Under the pieces are notes generated by a model, which made no database searches, was not told where the DNA came from, and worked only from the letters and a program-made list of their open reading frames with translations. Both the position numbers and the translations under genes were made by a program. Positions 42,410-53,788 of a stretch of 64,000 bases of DNA are shown piece after piece. The stretch spans positions 496,001-560,000 of the forward strand of contig WIUZ02000020.1 in NCBI GenBank assembly GCA_015956445.1, written 5' to 3'. Numbering within the stretch: position 1 is the first letter of the stretch; the number at the start of each line of letters is the position of its first letter. The stretch is from Thelephora terrestris (taxonomy: Eukaryota; Basidiomycota; Agaricomycetes; Thelephorales; Thelephoraceae).

Positions 42410-44201
42410 CTATGCCTCCTTGTTGGCAATTTGTTCGAGCACCCAGCTCACATCGTTGACAACTAACGTGTAATCAATTAGGTTAGTATCCACAGTGAGC
42501 GCGTTGGCCCACCACCCGAGGCATAAGATCATCAGAAACACGCCATTGGGCCCTCCGCAATTGAAGTAGTCGAATGAGAAATCGGCCGAGAGAGGGCCAT
42601 AGGTTGGAGGCCATTGCTTCCGCGTGGTTGGTTGGATTGTGAGCCACCACTTGATGACAGCCTCACCAAACTTCTCGGCGTCCACGTCTTCACCGCGGGA
42701 GTACTTTCGGGCCCACTTTTGGAATTGGCCTACCTCAGTGGGCCGGTTGTGAGAGGGAAGAGCTAGACGTTGAGACTTAGGGATTATCAGCACACAAACT
42801 TTTCGAGGAGAAACACGAATAAAGTACCAATGCTGGGTATCCGAGCCTTGCTTCCTGGGCAAGGAACTGGTCTATGACTTTACCAAGACCACCGTAGTAG
42901 GGCATGTACCGAAGAAACTCCTTTACAGCTCCGGTGAGCCAATTGGGACGGACATCTTCATCCACAGAGAGTAGGGCCAGTGGTTCGGTTTCGGTGAGGG
43001 TGCGGATGCCCAAACGTGGAAGTATCCCGATCTCCATCCCGGTTTGATAGCTGGTGGGGGCAGCAATGGTTAAATCGTCGTTGACGATGATTTCACCAGT
43101 GAAATGATCCATGGCTACCCAAGGACCAGATGCTTCAGGTTCTGAGTCATCCATCCCAACATCAAAGACGTCGGGGAACGACGAGGAGTGAGATCCGCCA
43201 TCCGAGGCATAATCATTGAAATCATTGGTTGTAATCCTTGATGCGTCGTCAGGAGTGGCAACAATGTTGGGTTCCGTGGTTCCTGAGGAGCTGACGACTG
43301 ACGAGTTGACCTGGAGTTGCAATGGGTCCATCTCACAAGGTGTGACGAAGGGAGTCTCGACAGCGGGAGTCGTGAGAGGGGGAGTTTCGGTAGCGGGCGT
43401 GTCGACTGGGACAGTTGCAGCTCGGGAGGATCTGGCGAGAGCCATATTCCTCAGAACGCACTCCTTCAGATGAGGAGGGAGTGGTCCCGTTCTCATGCGC
43501 GCTTGCTTAGAGAGACGTTGTGTCCGATTGGGAGTGGTTGAGGGTTGAGAGTGAGGGGTCTGGGAGGCTGGCAAGTGCAAAGAGTTGGATGTAGAGCTGG
43601 GAGACATCGCGGGCGTGTTGGAAGTAGAGCTGGTAGACACTGCGGGCGTGCTGGAAGTTTCATCTGCCGCATCCGAGACGGGGTCCAGGGTGTACAAACG
43701 CCGCTTTTCCTTCGCTAAAGCATGAAACAGGTAAGGAAACATGCAGAGGTATCAGGGTGCAACCACGTACGGTAGCATGACTTAAGGTATTCAACGAACT
43801 TGTCCGAAACATCTTGGTAGGATGTGCCACAATACTCGGAGAAGGTCAATTTCTTGTGGGTTGTGCCGGAGGATTCGAAACTGTGGATATTTGTCATATC
43901 CCTGATGAGAAAGGAGGTAAAATAAAATGAACTCACACGTAAGAGCTCAGTCGGCTGTTATCCCGAACTAAAGGTCCTCCAACGACGATCGTGGTTTGGA
44001 AACCGAAGTCGTGTAGCATGTTGTCGCAGAGGTTTGTTAGTGCGTTGTTCAACTTGGGAAAGTTGCTAGAAGGGCGGAGCAGGTTAGTTTAGGGCATGCT
44101 GAATACAACAGGTAACCGTGATACTCACTCGTCAAAGTGTCGCATCGCCCTCACCCTCTCCTCGTTCGTGACAAAGGTGATGGTCGAAGCTTGCCACATG
44201 G
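42410..44201 (-). pseudogene. Uncharacterised basidiomycete-expanded protein gene, 3' part (split by FB-D)
   Basis: It continues from 48205 across FB-D. Minus-strand exons: about 44201-44131 (MWQASTITFVTNEERVRAMRHFDE), 44068-43938 (NFPKLNNALTNLCDNMLHDFG then GGPLVRDNSRLSSYV), 43904-43770 (HSFESSGTTHKKLTF, FVEYLKSCY), 43714-42838 (Ser/Thr/Pro-rich, then TGAVKEFLRYMPYYGG) and 42786-42410 (KWWLTIQPTTRKQWPP, CGGPNGVFLMILCLGWWANAL, DVSWVLEQIANKEA, stop). The GGPLVRD..RLSSYV and C(G/K)PGxNG..WW signatures are what I recall from a large mushroom-specific family with no known function; it is not a transposase by motif. Introns are 45-65 nt with good GT-AG ends. Apart from FB-D it looks intact. Confidence 0.7.
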
Positions 44202-44329
44202 TTCAGCTATCTTTTCTCCATGGGTCATGGACCATACATCGTGACAATTCTCCATGGGTCATGGGCCATGCAACGTTGTACAACGCGTTGTACAACCCAT
44301 GACCCATGGAGAAAAGATACCATTGTACA

Positions 44330-45360
44330 ACCCATGACCCATGGGTAATGGAATAGTATCCGTTGCCCATGCCCCATGGGTTGTACAATGGTATCTGTTG
44401 CCCATGCCCCATGGGTTGTACAACACTATCCCTTCCCCATGCCTCATGGGTTGTACAATGCTATCCTTTTCCCATGGGGCATGGGTTGTACAATGCTATC
44501 CAATTCCCATGCCCCATGGGTTGTACAACGCTATCCGTTCCCCATGGGTCATGGGTTGTACAACACTATCCATTCTCCATGGGGCATGGGTTGTACAACA
44601 CTATCCAGTTCCCATGGGGCATGGGTTGTACAACACTATCCAATTCCCATGCCCCATGGGTTGTACAACGCTATCCGTTCCCCATGGGTCATGGGTTGTA
44701 CAACGCTATCCTTTCTCCATGGGGCATGGGTTGTACAACGCTATCCTTTCTCCATGGGGCATGGGTTGTACAACACTATCCAGTTCCCATGGGGCATGGG
44801 TTGTACAACGCTATCCAATTCCCATGCCCCATGGGTTGTACAACGCTATCCGTTCCCCATGGGTCATGGGTTGTACAACGCTATCCTTTCTCCATGGGGC
44901 ATGGGTTGTACAACGCTATCCTTTCTCCATGGGGCATGGGTTGTACAACACTATCCAGTTCCCATGCCCCATGGGTTGTACAACGCTATCCAATTCCCAT
45001 GCCCCATGGGTTGTACAACACTATCCTTTCTCCATGGGGCATGGGTTGTACAACACTATTCTTTCCCCATGGGGCATGGGTTGTACAACACTACCCATTC
45101 TCCATGCCCCATGGGTTGTACAACACTATCCAATTCCCATGCCCCATGGGTTGTACAACACTATCCATTCTCCATGGTGCATGGGTTGTACAACACTATC
45201 TATTTTCCATGCCCCATGGGTTGTACAATGCTATCCAATTCCCATGCCCCATGGGTTGTACATCACTATCCAATTCCCATGCACCATGGGTTGTACAACA
45301 GCATCTTGTGCCCATGGGGCATCAGTTGCAGAATGGTGTCCTTTCTCCATGTCCCATGGA
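44330..45360. repeat. 35-bp palindromic units, FB-D left arm
   Basis: About 29 units of form GGTTGTACAAC-ctatcc-nnn-CCCATGGGNCATG. Each unit contains TTGTACAA and CCATGG palindromes. Since 35 is not a multiple of three and no frame of the unit has a stop, all three plus frames stay open for over 340 codons; these are not genes. Confidence 0.92.
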
Positions 45361-45474
45361 TTATATCACTATTCCAGGAAAGGAGATACTTTATAAATCA
45401 ACCATTAGCTGTGTGAATTTGAAAAAATTAGACTCTGTTTGTATGCATGATAGACCATATATCAGTTTGTGGCT

Positions 45475-45710
45475 CTAACCTAATGGAAACTAAACTTAAC
45501 CTGATAATAGCCACAACCTAATCCTCAATCTAACCTGAGCCAATGTAAACTTGACCCATGAACCTAAGCCTAACCTAATCCTAAACCTGGTCTAATCCCA
45601 AATCTAACCCTAACCTGACCTGACCTAACCTAACCTAACCTAACCTATACCTAAACTAACCTAAACCTATACTAACCTATACCTAACCTAACCTGGTATG
45701 GGCAAACCTA
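45475..45710. repeat. TTAGG-type tract, FB-D left arm
   Basis: Degenerate CCTAA units mixed with CCTAAAC and CCTATAC variants; mirror of 46330-46620. Confidence 0.75.
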
Positions 45711-46329
45711 ACCTACCTATCATGACCTGTTTCAGCCTAATGTCATGTATGCCAGCCAAGACTAACTTCACCCAGTTGCAAACATATGACTTGGGTCACA
45801 GGACCATAAAGCAAACTGCAGTCCCCTCACTCTGTGCCCAACCATCCCATAAGCCCACAGACGCACATATATATCATCAGCAACCCAGCATCATGCTTAT
45901 CACCCATGTTCAACCACAAACCACTCTCACCCTTTGTTCTGTGCCATCTCACAGACAAACCACAACTCAAGTTCATCCACCTCCTTGGGCCCACAAGCAA
46001 GTGGCCTACAAACATATGGTGTATAGACTTATAACATATTCCACACAAGGATTAATATGGGTGGGTGAGCTAGAGTTAGGTTAGGCTTTGAGATAGCACA
46101 GAACAAAGGGTGAGAGTGGTTTGTGGTTGAACATGGGTGATAAGCATGATGCTGGGTTGCTGATGATATATATGTGCGTCTGTGGGCTTATGGGATGGTT
46201 GGGCACAGAGTGAGGGGACTGCAGTTTGCTTTATGGTCCTGTGACCCAAGTCATATGTTTGCAACTGGGTGAAGTTAGTCTTGGCTGGCATACATGACAT
46301 TAGGCTGAAACAGGTCATGATAGGTAGGT

Positions 46330-46620
46330 TAGGTTTGCCCATACCAGGTTAGATTAGGTATAGGTTAGTTTAGGTATAGGTTAGGTTAGGTTAGGTTAGG
46401 TTAGGTTAGGTTAGGTGTAGGTTCAGGTCAGATAAGGTTAGGTTAGGTTAGGTTAGGTTAGGTTAGGTCAGGTCAGGTTAGGGTTAGATTTGGGATTAGA
46501 CCAGGTTTAGGATTAGGTTAGGCTTAGGTTCATGGGTCAAGTTTACATTGGCTCAGGTTAGATTGAGGATTAGGTTGTGGCTATTATCAGGTTAAGTTTA
46601 GTTTCCATTAGGTTAGAGCC
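46330..46620. repeat. TTAGG-type tract, FB-D right arm
   Basis: TTAGG pentamers, some perfect over ~35 bp (46375-46420 and 46435-46475). Longer than the left tract. Confidence 0.78.
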
Positions 46621-46734
46621 ACAAACTGATATATGGTCTATCATGCATACAAACAGAGTCTAATTTTTTCAAATTCACACAGCTAATGGTTGATTTATAA
46701 AGTATCTCCTTTCCTGGAATAGTGATATAATCCA

Positions 46735-48100
46735 TGGGACATGGAGAAAGGACACCATTCTGCAACTGATGCCCCATGGGCACAAGATGCTGTTGTACAA
46801 CCCATGGTGCATGGGAATTGGATAGTGATGTACAACCCATGGGGCATGGGAATTGGATAGCATTGTACAACCCATGGGGCATGGAAAATAGATAGTGTTG
46901 TACAACCCATGCACCATGGAGAATGGATAGTGTTGTACAACCCATGGGGCATGGGAATTGGATAGTGTTGTACAACCCATGGGGCATGGAGAATGGGTAG
47001 TGTTGTACAACCCATGCCCCATGGGGAAAGAATAGTGTTGTACAACCCATGCCCCATGGAGAAAGGATAGTGTTGTACAACCCATGGGGCATGGGAATTG
47101 GATAGCGTTGTACAACCCATGGGGCATGGGAACTGGATAGTGTTGTACAACCCATGCCCCATGGAGAAAGGATAGCGTTGTACAACCCATGCCCCATGGA
47201 GAAAGGATAGCATTGTACAACCCATGACCCATGGGGAACGGATAGCGTTGTACAACCCATGGGGCATGGGAATTGGATAGCGTTGTACAACCCATGCCCC
47301 ATGGGAACTGGATAGTGTTGTACAACCCATGCCCCATGGAGAAAGGATAGCGTTGTACAACCCATGACCCATGGGGAACAGATAGCGTTGTACAACCCAT
47401 GACCCATGGGGAACGGATAGCGTTGTACAATCCATGTCCCATGGGGAACAGATAGTGTTGTACAACCCATGGGGCATGGGAATTGGATAGCGTTGTACAA
47501 CCCATGGGGCATGGGAAATGGATAGTGTTGTACAACCCATGCCCCATGGAGAAAGGATAGCGTTGTACAACCCATGACCCATGGGGAACAGATAGCGTTG
47601 TACAACCCATGCCCCATGGAGAATGGATAGTGTTGTACAACCCATGACCCATGGGAAATGGATAGTGTTGTACAACCCATGCCCCATGGGGAATGGATAG
47701 TGTTGTACAGCCCATGCCCCATGGGGAATGGATAGTGTTGTACAACCCATGGGGCATGGGAATCAGATAGTGTTGTACAACCCATGACCCATGGGAAATG
47801 GATAGTGTTGTACAACCCATGGGGCATGGGAATTGGATAGCGTTGTACAATCCATGCCCCATGGGGAACAGATAGTGTTGTACAACCCATGGAGCATGGG
47901 AATTGGATAGCGTTGTACAACCCATGGGGCATGGGAATTGGATAGCGTTGTACAACCCATGAGGCATGGGGAACGGATAGCGTTGTACAATCCATGCCCC
48001 ATGGGGAACAGATAGTGTTGTACAACCCATGGGGCATGGGCAACAGATACCATTGTACAATCCATGGGGCATGGGCAACGGATACTATTCCATTACCCAT
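46735..48100. repeat. 35-bp palindromic units, FB-D right arm
   Basis: About 39 units, inverted relative to the left array. Unit variants (gaatgg, gaaagg, gaacgg, ggaattgg before the CTAT/ATAG core) occur in blocks whose order partly mirrors the left arm, indicating expansion after the arms formed. Minus-strand open frames up to 495 codons are by-products. Confidence 0.92.
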
Positions 48101-48204
48101 GGGTCATGGGTTGTACAACACGTTGTACAACGTTGCATGGCCCATGACCCATGGAGAATTGTCACGATGTACGGTCCATGACCCATGGAGAAAAGATAGC
48201 TGAA

Positions 48205-49075
48205 GGGGCTCAGCTTGCGCTGCCACGGCATCTTCCATGTCCCTATCCCTGAGTTGATCGATCTGCGCCTTCACCTCATCAGACTCGGCCTCGTAAAGCT
48301 CGCGCCCGACCTTCATCTTGAACCATAAAGGTATGTTCTTCTCCATAGGCATCATGGCCTCCCAGGCTACTTGGTCTTCGCCGTTGTCTATCTCACCAAA
48401 TAGGTCGGCCTCCGGCGTCGGCGCCCACAGCTTGATCACTTCAGGCTTGACCTTGGTCGCCCAGTTGTACTTGACGTACGTTTGAACCGGAGCCTTCCTT
48501 TTCGGCGGTCCCACGGTAAGGTTAAGACCGGCGCTCGAACCCTGTCCATTGATGCCGCCGTTCTTCGATCGGGTTCTATTGTGCATCCATCAGTAAATCC
48601 TCTGACAGTGTTATGATTAGAACGGAGATCATCAAGGCAACTCAAAATCACATACATGTTCCTCGGTCGTTCGAGCCTTGGCATTCGCAATAGCTGAATT
48701 GTTCCTTGGGCCTTGAACACCCTCCACAGCGAGAACGGGTGGCGGCCAGAGGGTAAAGTACTCCTCGTAGAGAGCGGGGAAGAATAGACCTGGTGTCTTC
48801 CTGTCGCAATGCACCAGGAATATCTTATACTTCTCCGTAAGCCATCTCTTCTGTTCAGGCGTAAATGTTGATTGCTGAAGTCGCAAGAAGTCAGAATAGC
48901 GTCCCAACATAGATTCCAGGTGTACGCGTACCGGCATCAAACGAATGTGGGAGTGGCGATAGGGGATATGAAAAAAGAGCGGGGTGGGGATTTTTTTTCT
49001 CAACCCCCTAGCCCTTTTATCCAAGACTAAACCAGGAACGTTCCCGTCCAGCTCCGGCCGTGAATTCCCAGGCAA
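48205..49075 (-). pseudogene. Uncharacterised basidiomycete-expanded protein gene, 5' part (split by FB-D)
   Basis: N-terminal part of the gene continuing at 44201. A start within 49075-48930 (MPVRVHLESMLGRYSDFLR or an upstream Met) leads into QQSTFTPEQKRWLTEKYKIF and GLFFPALYEEYFTLWPP. After an intron around 48655-48590 comes HNRTRSKNG, then KRKAPVQTYVKYNW, LWFKMKVGRELYEAESDEVK and AVAAQAEP, where FB-D begins. It matches the gene at 13793 in order (HN(K/R)xR, K(R/K)...P.Q.Y..YNW, (F/L)K.K...ELY(D/E)A). The exact splice acceptor before HNRTR is unclear. Confidence 0.65.
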
Positions 49076-49251
49076 CCGTCCACGCCAAACTTCAAGGTCC
49101 CCGTTTTCGGTCCATTTGGGTTAGTCCACGGTCCAGGATCGTGGCGGTCATGCGTTTCCACTGGATCCTTTCCGTGACAGGCAGAGTGTTTCGTTTAACT
49201 CGCAACGCCATCATCCCCTTGCCCAAACAGTGGTTTGCTTCTCTCCTCCCA

Positions 49252-49799
49252 ATGTCAGATTCGCCCAATTCCCCCACCGGCCATGCAGTCTTGAAGGCAG
49301 TTCGTGCGTCGCTGAAACTTGCGAGCAGTTCAATGGAACTGCTCACCAATTCTCAGGTCCTCGCAATCAAGTATGACCTCTCCAAAACATTGTCCACTTT
49401 TGAGAATCGAGCCCAGGCGATAAAGTCCGGTATGTTCTTCAAGAGCGTTCCAAAGTGCTCCGCTAATTATCATCTTACAGGTGGTCAGAGGTTGGTCATT
49501 GACATGGACGACTGGGAATCATCAGACGAAGACGAAAAGAACGACGGAAATGTACCACGTACGTGTTTCATCCCCTCTGACCCCGAGATGTCTGTCTCAC
49601 AACAATTGTAGCCGCCGAGCAGGGGAATAGAGGTCCCCGTGCGTTGGAAATTCATTCCAAAATACCGGTACAAGCACTGATTTTTATTCGCCAGTCACAA
49701 CCCCCAGTTCTTCGACCGCGGAGAACCAACCAGCGACCAACTAGCCACGGGGAAGCTGTCAGACGTGATGCCGAGGTTGGGATATTCATCGACAAGTGA
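49252..49799 (+). CDS. Small three-exon hypothetical gene, 147 residues
   Basis: Exons 49252-49429, 49481-49558 and 49612-49799 join in frame with GT-AG introns of 51 and 53 nt. The protein starts MSDSPNSPTGHAVLKAVRAS, has a helical first half (LTNSQVLAIKYDLSKTL), an acidic centre (MDDWESSDEDEKND) and a basic, Pro/Arg-rich second half (RPRRTNQRPTSHG). No known domain. It lies head to head with the minus-strand gene starting before 49075, about 200-300 bp apart, so a shared promoter is possible. It could be a host gene or an accessory gene of the KDZ transposon that follows. The intact splice sites make a random frame unlikely. Confidence 0.6.
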
Positions 49800-50458
49800 G
49801 TCTCAATGCTCCTCAGCTCCAGCAATTCCTGTTAATAACCCTTCATTTAGTTTGTGACAAGGGCCTCATCGCTCGCACTTTGACATACTTGTTTCTGCCG
49901 TTTTGCACTTAAAAAATATATCACCTGCTTGTTCCGAGTCCACGAGTGAGGAATACGATAAAAGTGCATTACTGAAATGAAGCCCAAGGTCAGGAATGGA
50001 GAATTCAAGTGACATCATTCCCGCTTTCACTCGTACTGAGTATGATCGCGGCACGAAGATATCGGACATACCAGAGAATATTTTTGAGAAAAATATTGTA
50101 CAACTAATAGGTAGCATTATATACTACATATCTCGCTTTATCCGAAGTCTTGAAGATGTCGTGATGTGCGAGGAACGAAAGCAACTGACGTTGGTGAAGT
50201 CGAAGTGACCGATCCTAGGCCAGTGTGTAGTGCTCGCAAGTTGAGATCGAGGTCAGAACACGCTCAGTCGCCTTATAATCTTGAATTGGATATTTACATT
50301 ACCAGCGCGACTATGCTAATCTATAGCGCACTTCGAGGCTCGTACATATCTCAGTAATTCAGGTATAATTATCTAATGTCCTAGTGTTTGCCTTGAGGTG
50401 AGTGTGCGACCGACATGTGTCGATCACCGCACCTCTTACTCTCTTCCATGTCTCCACT
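49800..50458. other. Intergenic, 5' region of the KDZ gene
   Basis: Nothing recognisable. Short frames on both strands lack splice or codon structure. No terminal inverted repeat of the KDZ transposon could be identified here by eye. Confidence 0.4.
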
Positions 50459-51371
50459 ATGTCAAAGCGGGAAGGCGACTCAATCCGCAAGGGCCGCCCC
50501 ACGGTCAAGAAGCGCAAGGGTGTCACGATTCGGACCCTTGCAATTCCGGACTCTGACGAGGAAAACTCTCCGTCAAACATTACCTCAGACTACGCGCGGC
50601 TGGTCAAGACACGCGTTGAAGCCTCTGGAGAGGCCGGGAGCATTACTACGAGCAGCATTCCACTTACAGAGGTTGCGAACATCACAAACGACCCGCCACT
50701 GGAGGCCAATGCTGGATTCGCTGACGATACGGTTCTTGAAGTCGAAGGTGCCGTGCTAACGAGTCGAGTAACCACTAGAAAGCGAACGAAAGTGAACGAT
50801 AGCGTAAGTCCCCCCAAATAACTTCCACTCTTCTCCCTTACTAACGGCCCTCCAGACCAAGATGAAGACATGGCTCGATGTGCGACCGATTGTCCTCGAC
50901 GAGATCATCGGTCTCGATGGGCCGGGTGATGTTAGGACCGATTTCTGTGGTTCATGCCTAACCCTCAAGACAACTCCGTTGTACTGTTGTCTCGAGTGCT
51001 CCTACAGCCTCCTTCTCTGTGGAGAATGTACTGTCAACTCACACCAAGCGTTGCCGTTGCACCGATTGGAGGTGCGTTCGTTTCATACCCGCGCAACCAC
51101 ACTCACATCATCCGCAGTGCTGGAAGGACGGATTTTTCGACAGAGTGGCTTTACACTCCCTCGGGTTTGTCTGTTACCTTGAGCACGGAGGCACCCCCTG
51201 TCCTTTTGACTCGCCACTTCATGATCTTCTTATTGTCGACGCCAACGGCTGGCACAAACTTCGAGTTCAATTCTGTGGGTGCAAGAAAACAACTTCATCG
51301 CCTGAGCACTATTGTCAACTACTACGGATGCGCTGGTATCCGGCTTCTTTCAACCGTCCTCGGACCGCGTT
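50459..51371 (+). pseudogene. KDZ transposase gene, 5' part with CxC2 domain (split by alpha)
   Basis: Exons 50459-50803 (MSKREGDSIRKGRPTVKKRK, basic then Ser/Thr-rich), 50856-51071 (CGSCLTLKTTPLYCCLECSY, then CGECTVNSHQALPLHRLE) and 51118 onward (CWKDGFFDRVALHSLGFVCY, then FCGCKKTTSSPEHYCQLLR) end at PRTAF, where the alpha unit begins. This is the CxC2 cysteine cluster that precedes the catalytic domain in fungal Kyakuja-Dileera-Zisupton transposases; it probably binds zinc and DNA. The protein would excise and insert its own transposon in the nucleus. Splice sites and frame are intact up to the insertion. Confidence 0.82.
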
Positions 51372-53788
51372 TGTCAGGCCGACGCGACCTCTACAGTTCA
51401 ATAGCACTCTTGCTATCCAAACCTATCACACACAGGGGTCAAATACACAATTATAACCCTGTTGCAAACCCAGGGATATCGGAAGTCTCTTCACAGACTA
51501 GATTGGAGGTGAGGAGAAAGAAGGAGACAAGGGTCTTCAGGCACTCTTGCTCTAAGCACACAGCAGTAGAGGTCACGGAGAGTCTGATGATAACAAATCT
51601 AAGGAGTACAGGCTAAACTACTCTGAGTATATATACTACTTAGATTTGTGACGTGACAGTGACATGTAACTACACTATGGATACAAACACAGACAAACAT
51701 GGTCCGTGCGCAGCACTGCATGGTCTGTGCGTTACGTGGTGACTAATGCTACAAATTATCAGCTGATAAACAAAAGTGTGGCGGCCAATAGCAATTTGAG
51801 AGCATTACAAAGCAATTACAAAGCATGACGTAGCCTGGGAATGTTCGGAAGGAATGTGGGTATGACTGACTAACAGCCAATGGCAAAAAGGGAGCATATG
51901 ACTAAGAAATAGGGGCATATGATGTCATGTGGGTCATGCGCAGTAAACAATAGAAATGATGACTCAACTCCTGAGTCGTGGAAGGGGCGTGGCATTTGGT
52001 ATATAACCAAAGGGGGTTGGATGACTGGTCTTCCAACAAACCCACCTTTGTCACACACACACAGCCAACATGCCTCGTGCTCAAACTCGTGTTCCCACTC
52101 GCCGCTCTTCCTCCTACTCTCCTGTTCAGGAGAATAACTTCAACATCGACCGCTTCTCCCATGCTCGTCGAGATGCCTCTCGTCCTTATCCCACTTTGGG
52201 AAACGTCATGGACCGGACCGCCACCGCCGACCCTAATGAGGGTTTTACCGATTTAGGTGGGGGCCCTGCTTGCGCATCCAATTCAGGAAACCAAGCTAAC
52301 TCCTTTTAGGTTTTAGGGATTTCATCCAGGCTTCTCGTAGGGTGTCTCGGCGCAAGTTGGCGCGCATTGAGACAAACCCTTATGCGACCGAACTCCTCAA
52401 TAGGGGTGTCGAGTTCGTTACCGAGACCAACGAGACCTTCAACTCCGTGTTGGAGGCTAGCGTTATCCATACGGGTAACGTTGGGTCTATGTTAATGGAC
52501 GAGATAGCCCATGTTAATGAGCGAGTTGATGGTCGTCGCGAAGAGATCGAGAAGCTGGAGAAAGAGTTCCTTGGATGTCATGAGGGCATCTTAAAGATTG
52601 AAGATGAACAGGAGCAGCATGGTATGGCGATTGACAGGTTGAAGGTAAATGTGGGGTCGGGAGATATTGGACATCTCTAACCCAACATTTCCTTTTAGGG
52701 AGAGGTGATCACGTTGAAGGACTTGGTCCGGAGTCTTGTCACCAAAACCGGAGAATTGGAGGACGATAAGGTAACGGGTAGGGGTTGAAGGTTTTTGATA
52801 TCTTCTAACCCTATCTGTTTTAGGTTCGCCTTACTCGTCGTGTCTCTGAGTTGACCGGAGAAGTCCGGGATCTCCAGAGAAGGTGTAACGAGCCGGAGGT
52901 CCGAGTTGAGGAAGAGGATGAGGTTCTGCATCGGGCCGGGTCGCCGATCATCCCTAATCGGGCTGAGTCGCTGCCCGCTCGTTTGTTGGTCCGTCACGAG
53001 AACAGGTTGGTTCCCGTTGATGATGAGGTCATTGAGATTGGGAGCGACGAATTCTACCAGAACGTAGGAGTCGTCCGTCGGGACACTCCTCGTCCTGGGT
53101 TTGTGTCTACTCCTTGGGGTAGTCGTCGTCAATGGCCTGCCTTGGAGTATGACCCGTACGCCGAGTTCGTTCCCGATAGTGAACCAAACTCTGATACGGA
53201 GCTTCCAGATTACGATGACTTGTCAGACGTGGATCCAAACGAGATCCGGGAGCAGAACTGGTTGAATGAGGAGTTGGTGAGATCGGCATTGGAAGTAGTA
53301 CAAAGGATCCGAAGAGATATTGATTAAATAACTCTTTTGTACTGTTGGCTTCCAATGAATCTTCTATATTGTCTATTGCGCGTGATCCATGAGTTGTAAA
53401 GCATAATGGTTTTCATAAGTCCAACCCAAGGGTCAGATTAATAAGCCGGTTGACTTCTGCGAGAGGTCAGCGCGCGACGCTTATTAATACATCCCTTGTT
53501 GTCGGTAGCCTGAATATCTACTAGTCGTCCAGGGGCAACGGAGGGCCAGGTAGGGGGGATTTTCGTATGAAGGTCCGCCGGTACATGTTCACGTATTATA
53601 CCTCGGGTCTTCTGGGGTATCTTGACTAGTAGCACGTTCCACGTATTGGACTTTTGAGTCGTTAAGCATAGGGCATATTGCATAATAAACAGTTTACCGC
53701 CGTGTTTAGGGCAGGGCACCAACTGACTTAGTGGTGATGAGGCGTTAAATAAAGGAAATGAAAGGGGGTAAACGGCGAAATCATCACA
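51372..53788 (-). mobile_element. LTR-like unit alpha, copy 2 (solo) in the KDZ gene
   Basis: A 2417-bp unit with the same ends as copy 1 (TGTCAGGCCGAC...AATCATCACA). Flanks GCGTT (51367-51371) and GCATT (53789-53793) are a 5-bp duplication that has since changed at one position. It contains the four-exon antisense gene and the TATA box (51625-51639). Looks whole. Confidence 0.83.
52070..53327 (+). CDS. Antisense coiled-coil passenger gene of alpha, copy 2
   Basis: Exons 52070-52256, 52310-52644, 52699-52770 and 52824-53327 give about 365 residues, two fewer than copy 1 because of a shorter Glu run near the start of exon 4. A tatataacc box lies about 65 bp upstream of the ATG. The proteins differ at few positions although the DNA differs at many third positions, and the second intron is much more diverged than the exons. 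This pattern fits purifying selection after the copies separated or in their parents. It has the same coiled-coil and acidic C-terminal plan as copy 1. Confidence 0.77.

Larger units (their letters stand above)
44202..48204. mobile_element. Giant foldback element FB-D
   Basis: A 4.0-kb palindrome, TTCAGCTATCTTTTCTCC to its complement. The arms consist of two outer degenerate palindromic units, then tandem 35-bp units (CCATGGG and TTGTACAA palindromes), then a conserved non-repetitive stretch, TTAGG tracts (45475-45710 and 46330-46620) and a unique stem centred near 46020. The right array is about ten units longer than the left. The host exon stays in frame when the element is left out; no clear target duplication. 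Ends and architecture relate it to FB-C. Confidence 0.83.

Noticed and set aside
46613-48100. Open frame of 495 codons and others of 340-470 codons in FB-D
   Set aside because: All three frames of the 35-bp array are open at once, so openness has no meaning; composition is just the repeat translated.
44330-48100. CRISPR-like array appearance of regular 35-bp units
   Set aside because: There are no unique spacers; units are contiguous tandem repeats in a eukaryotic sequence.
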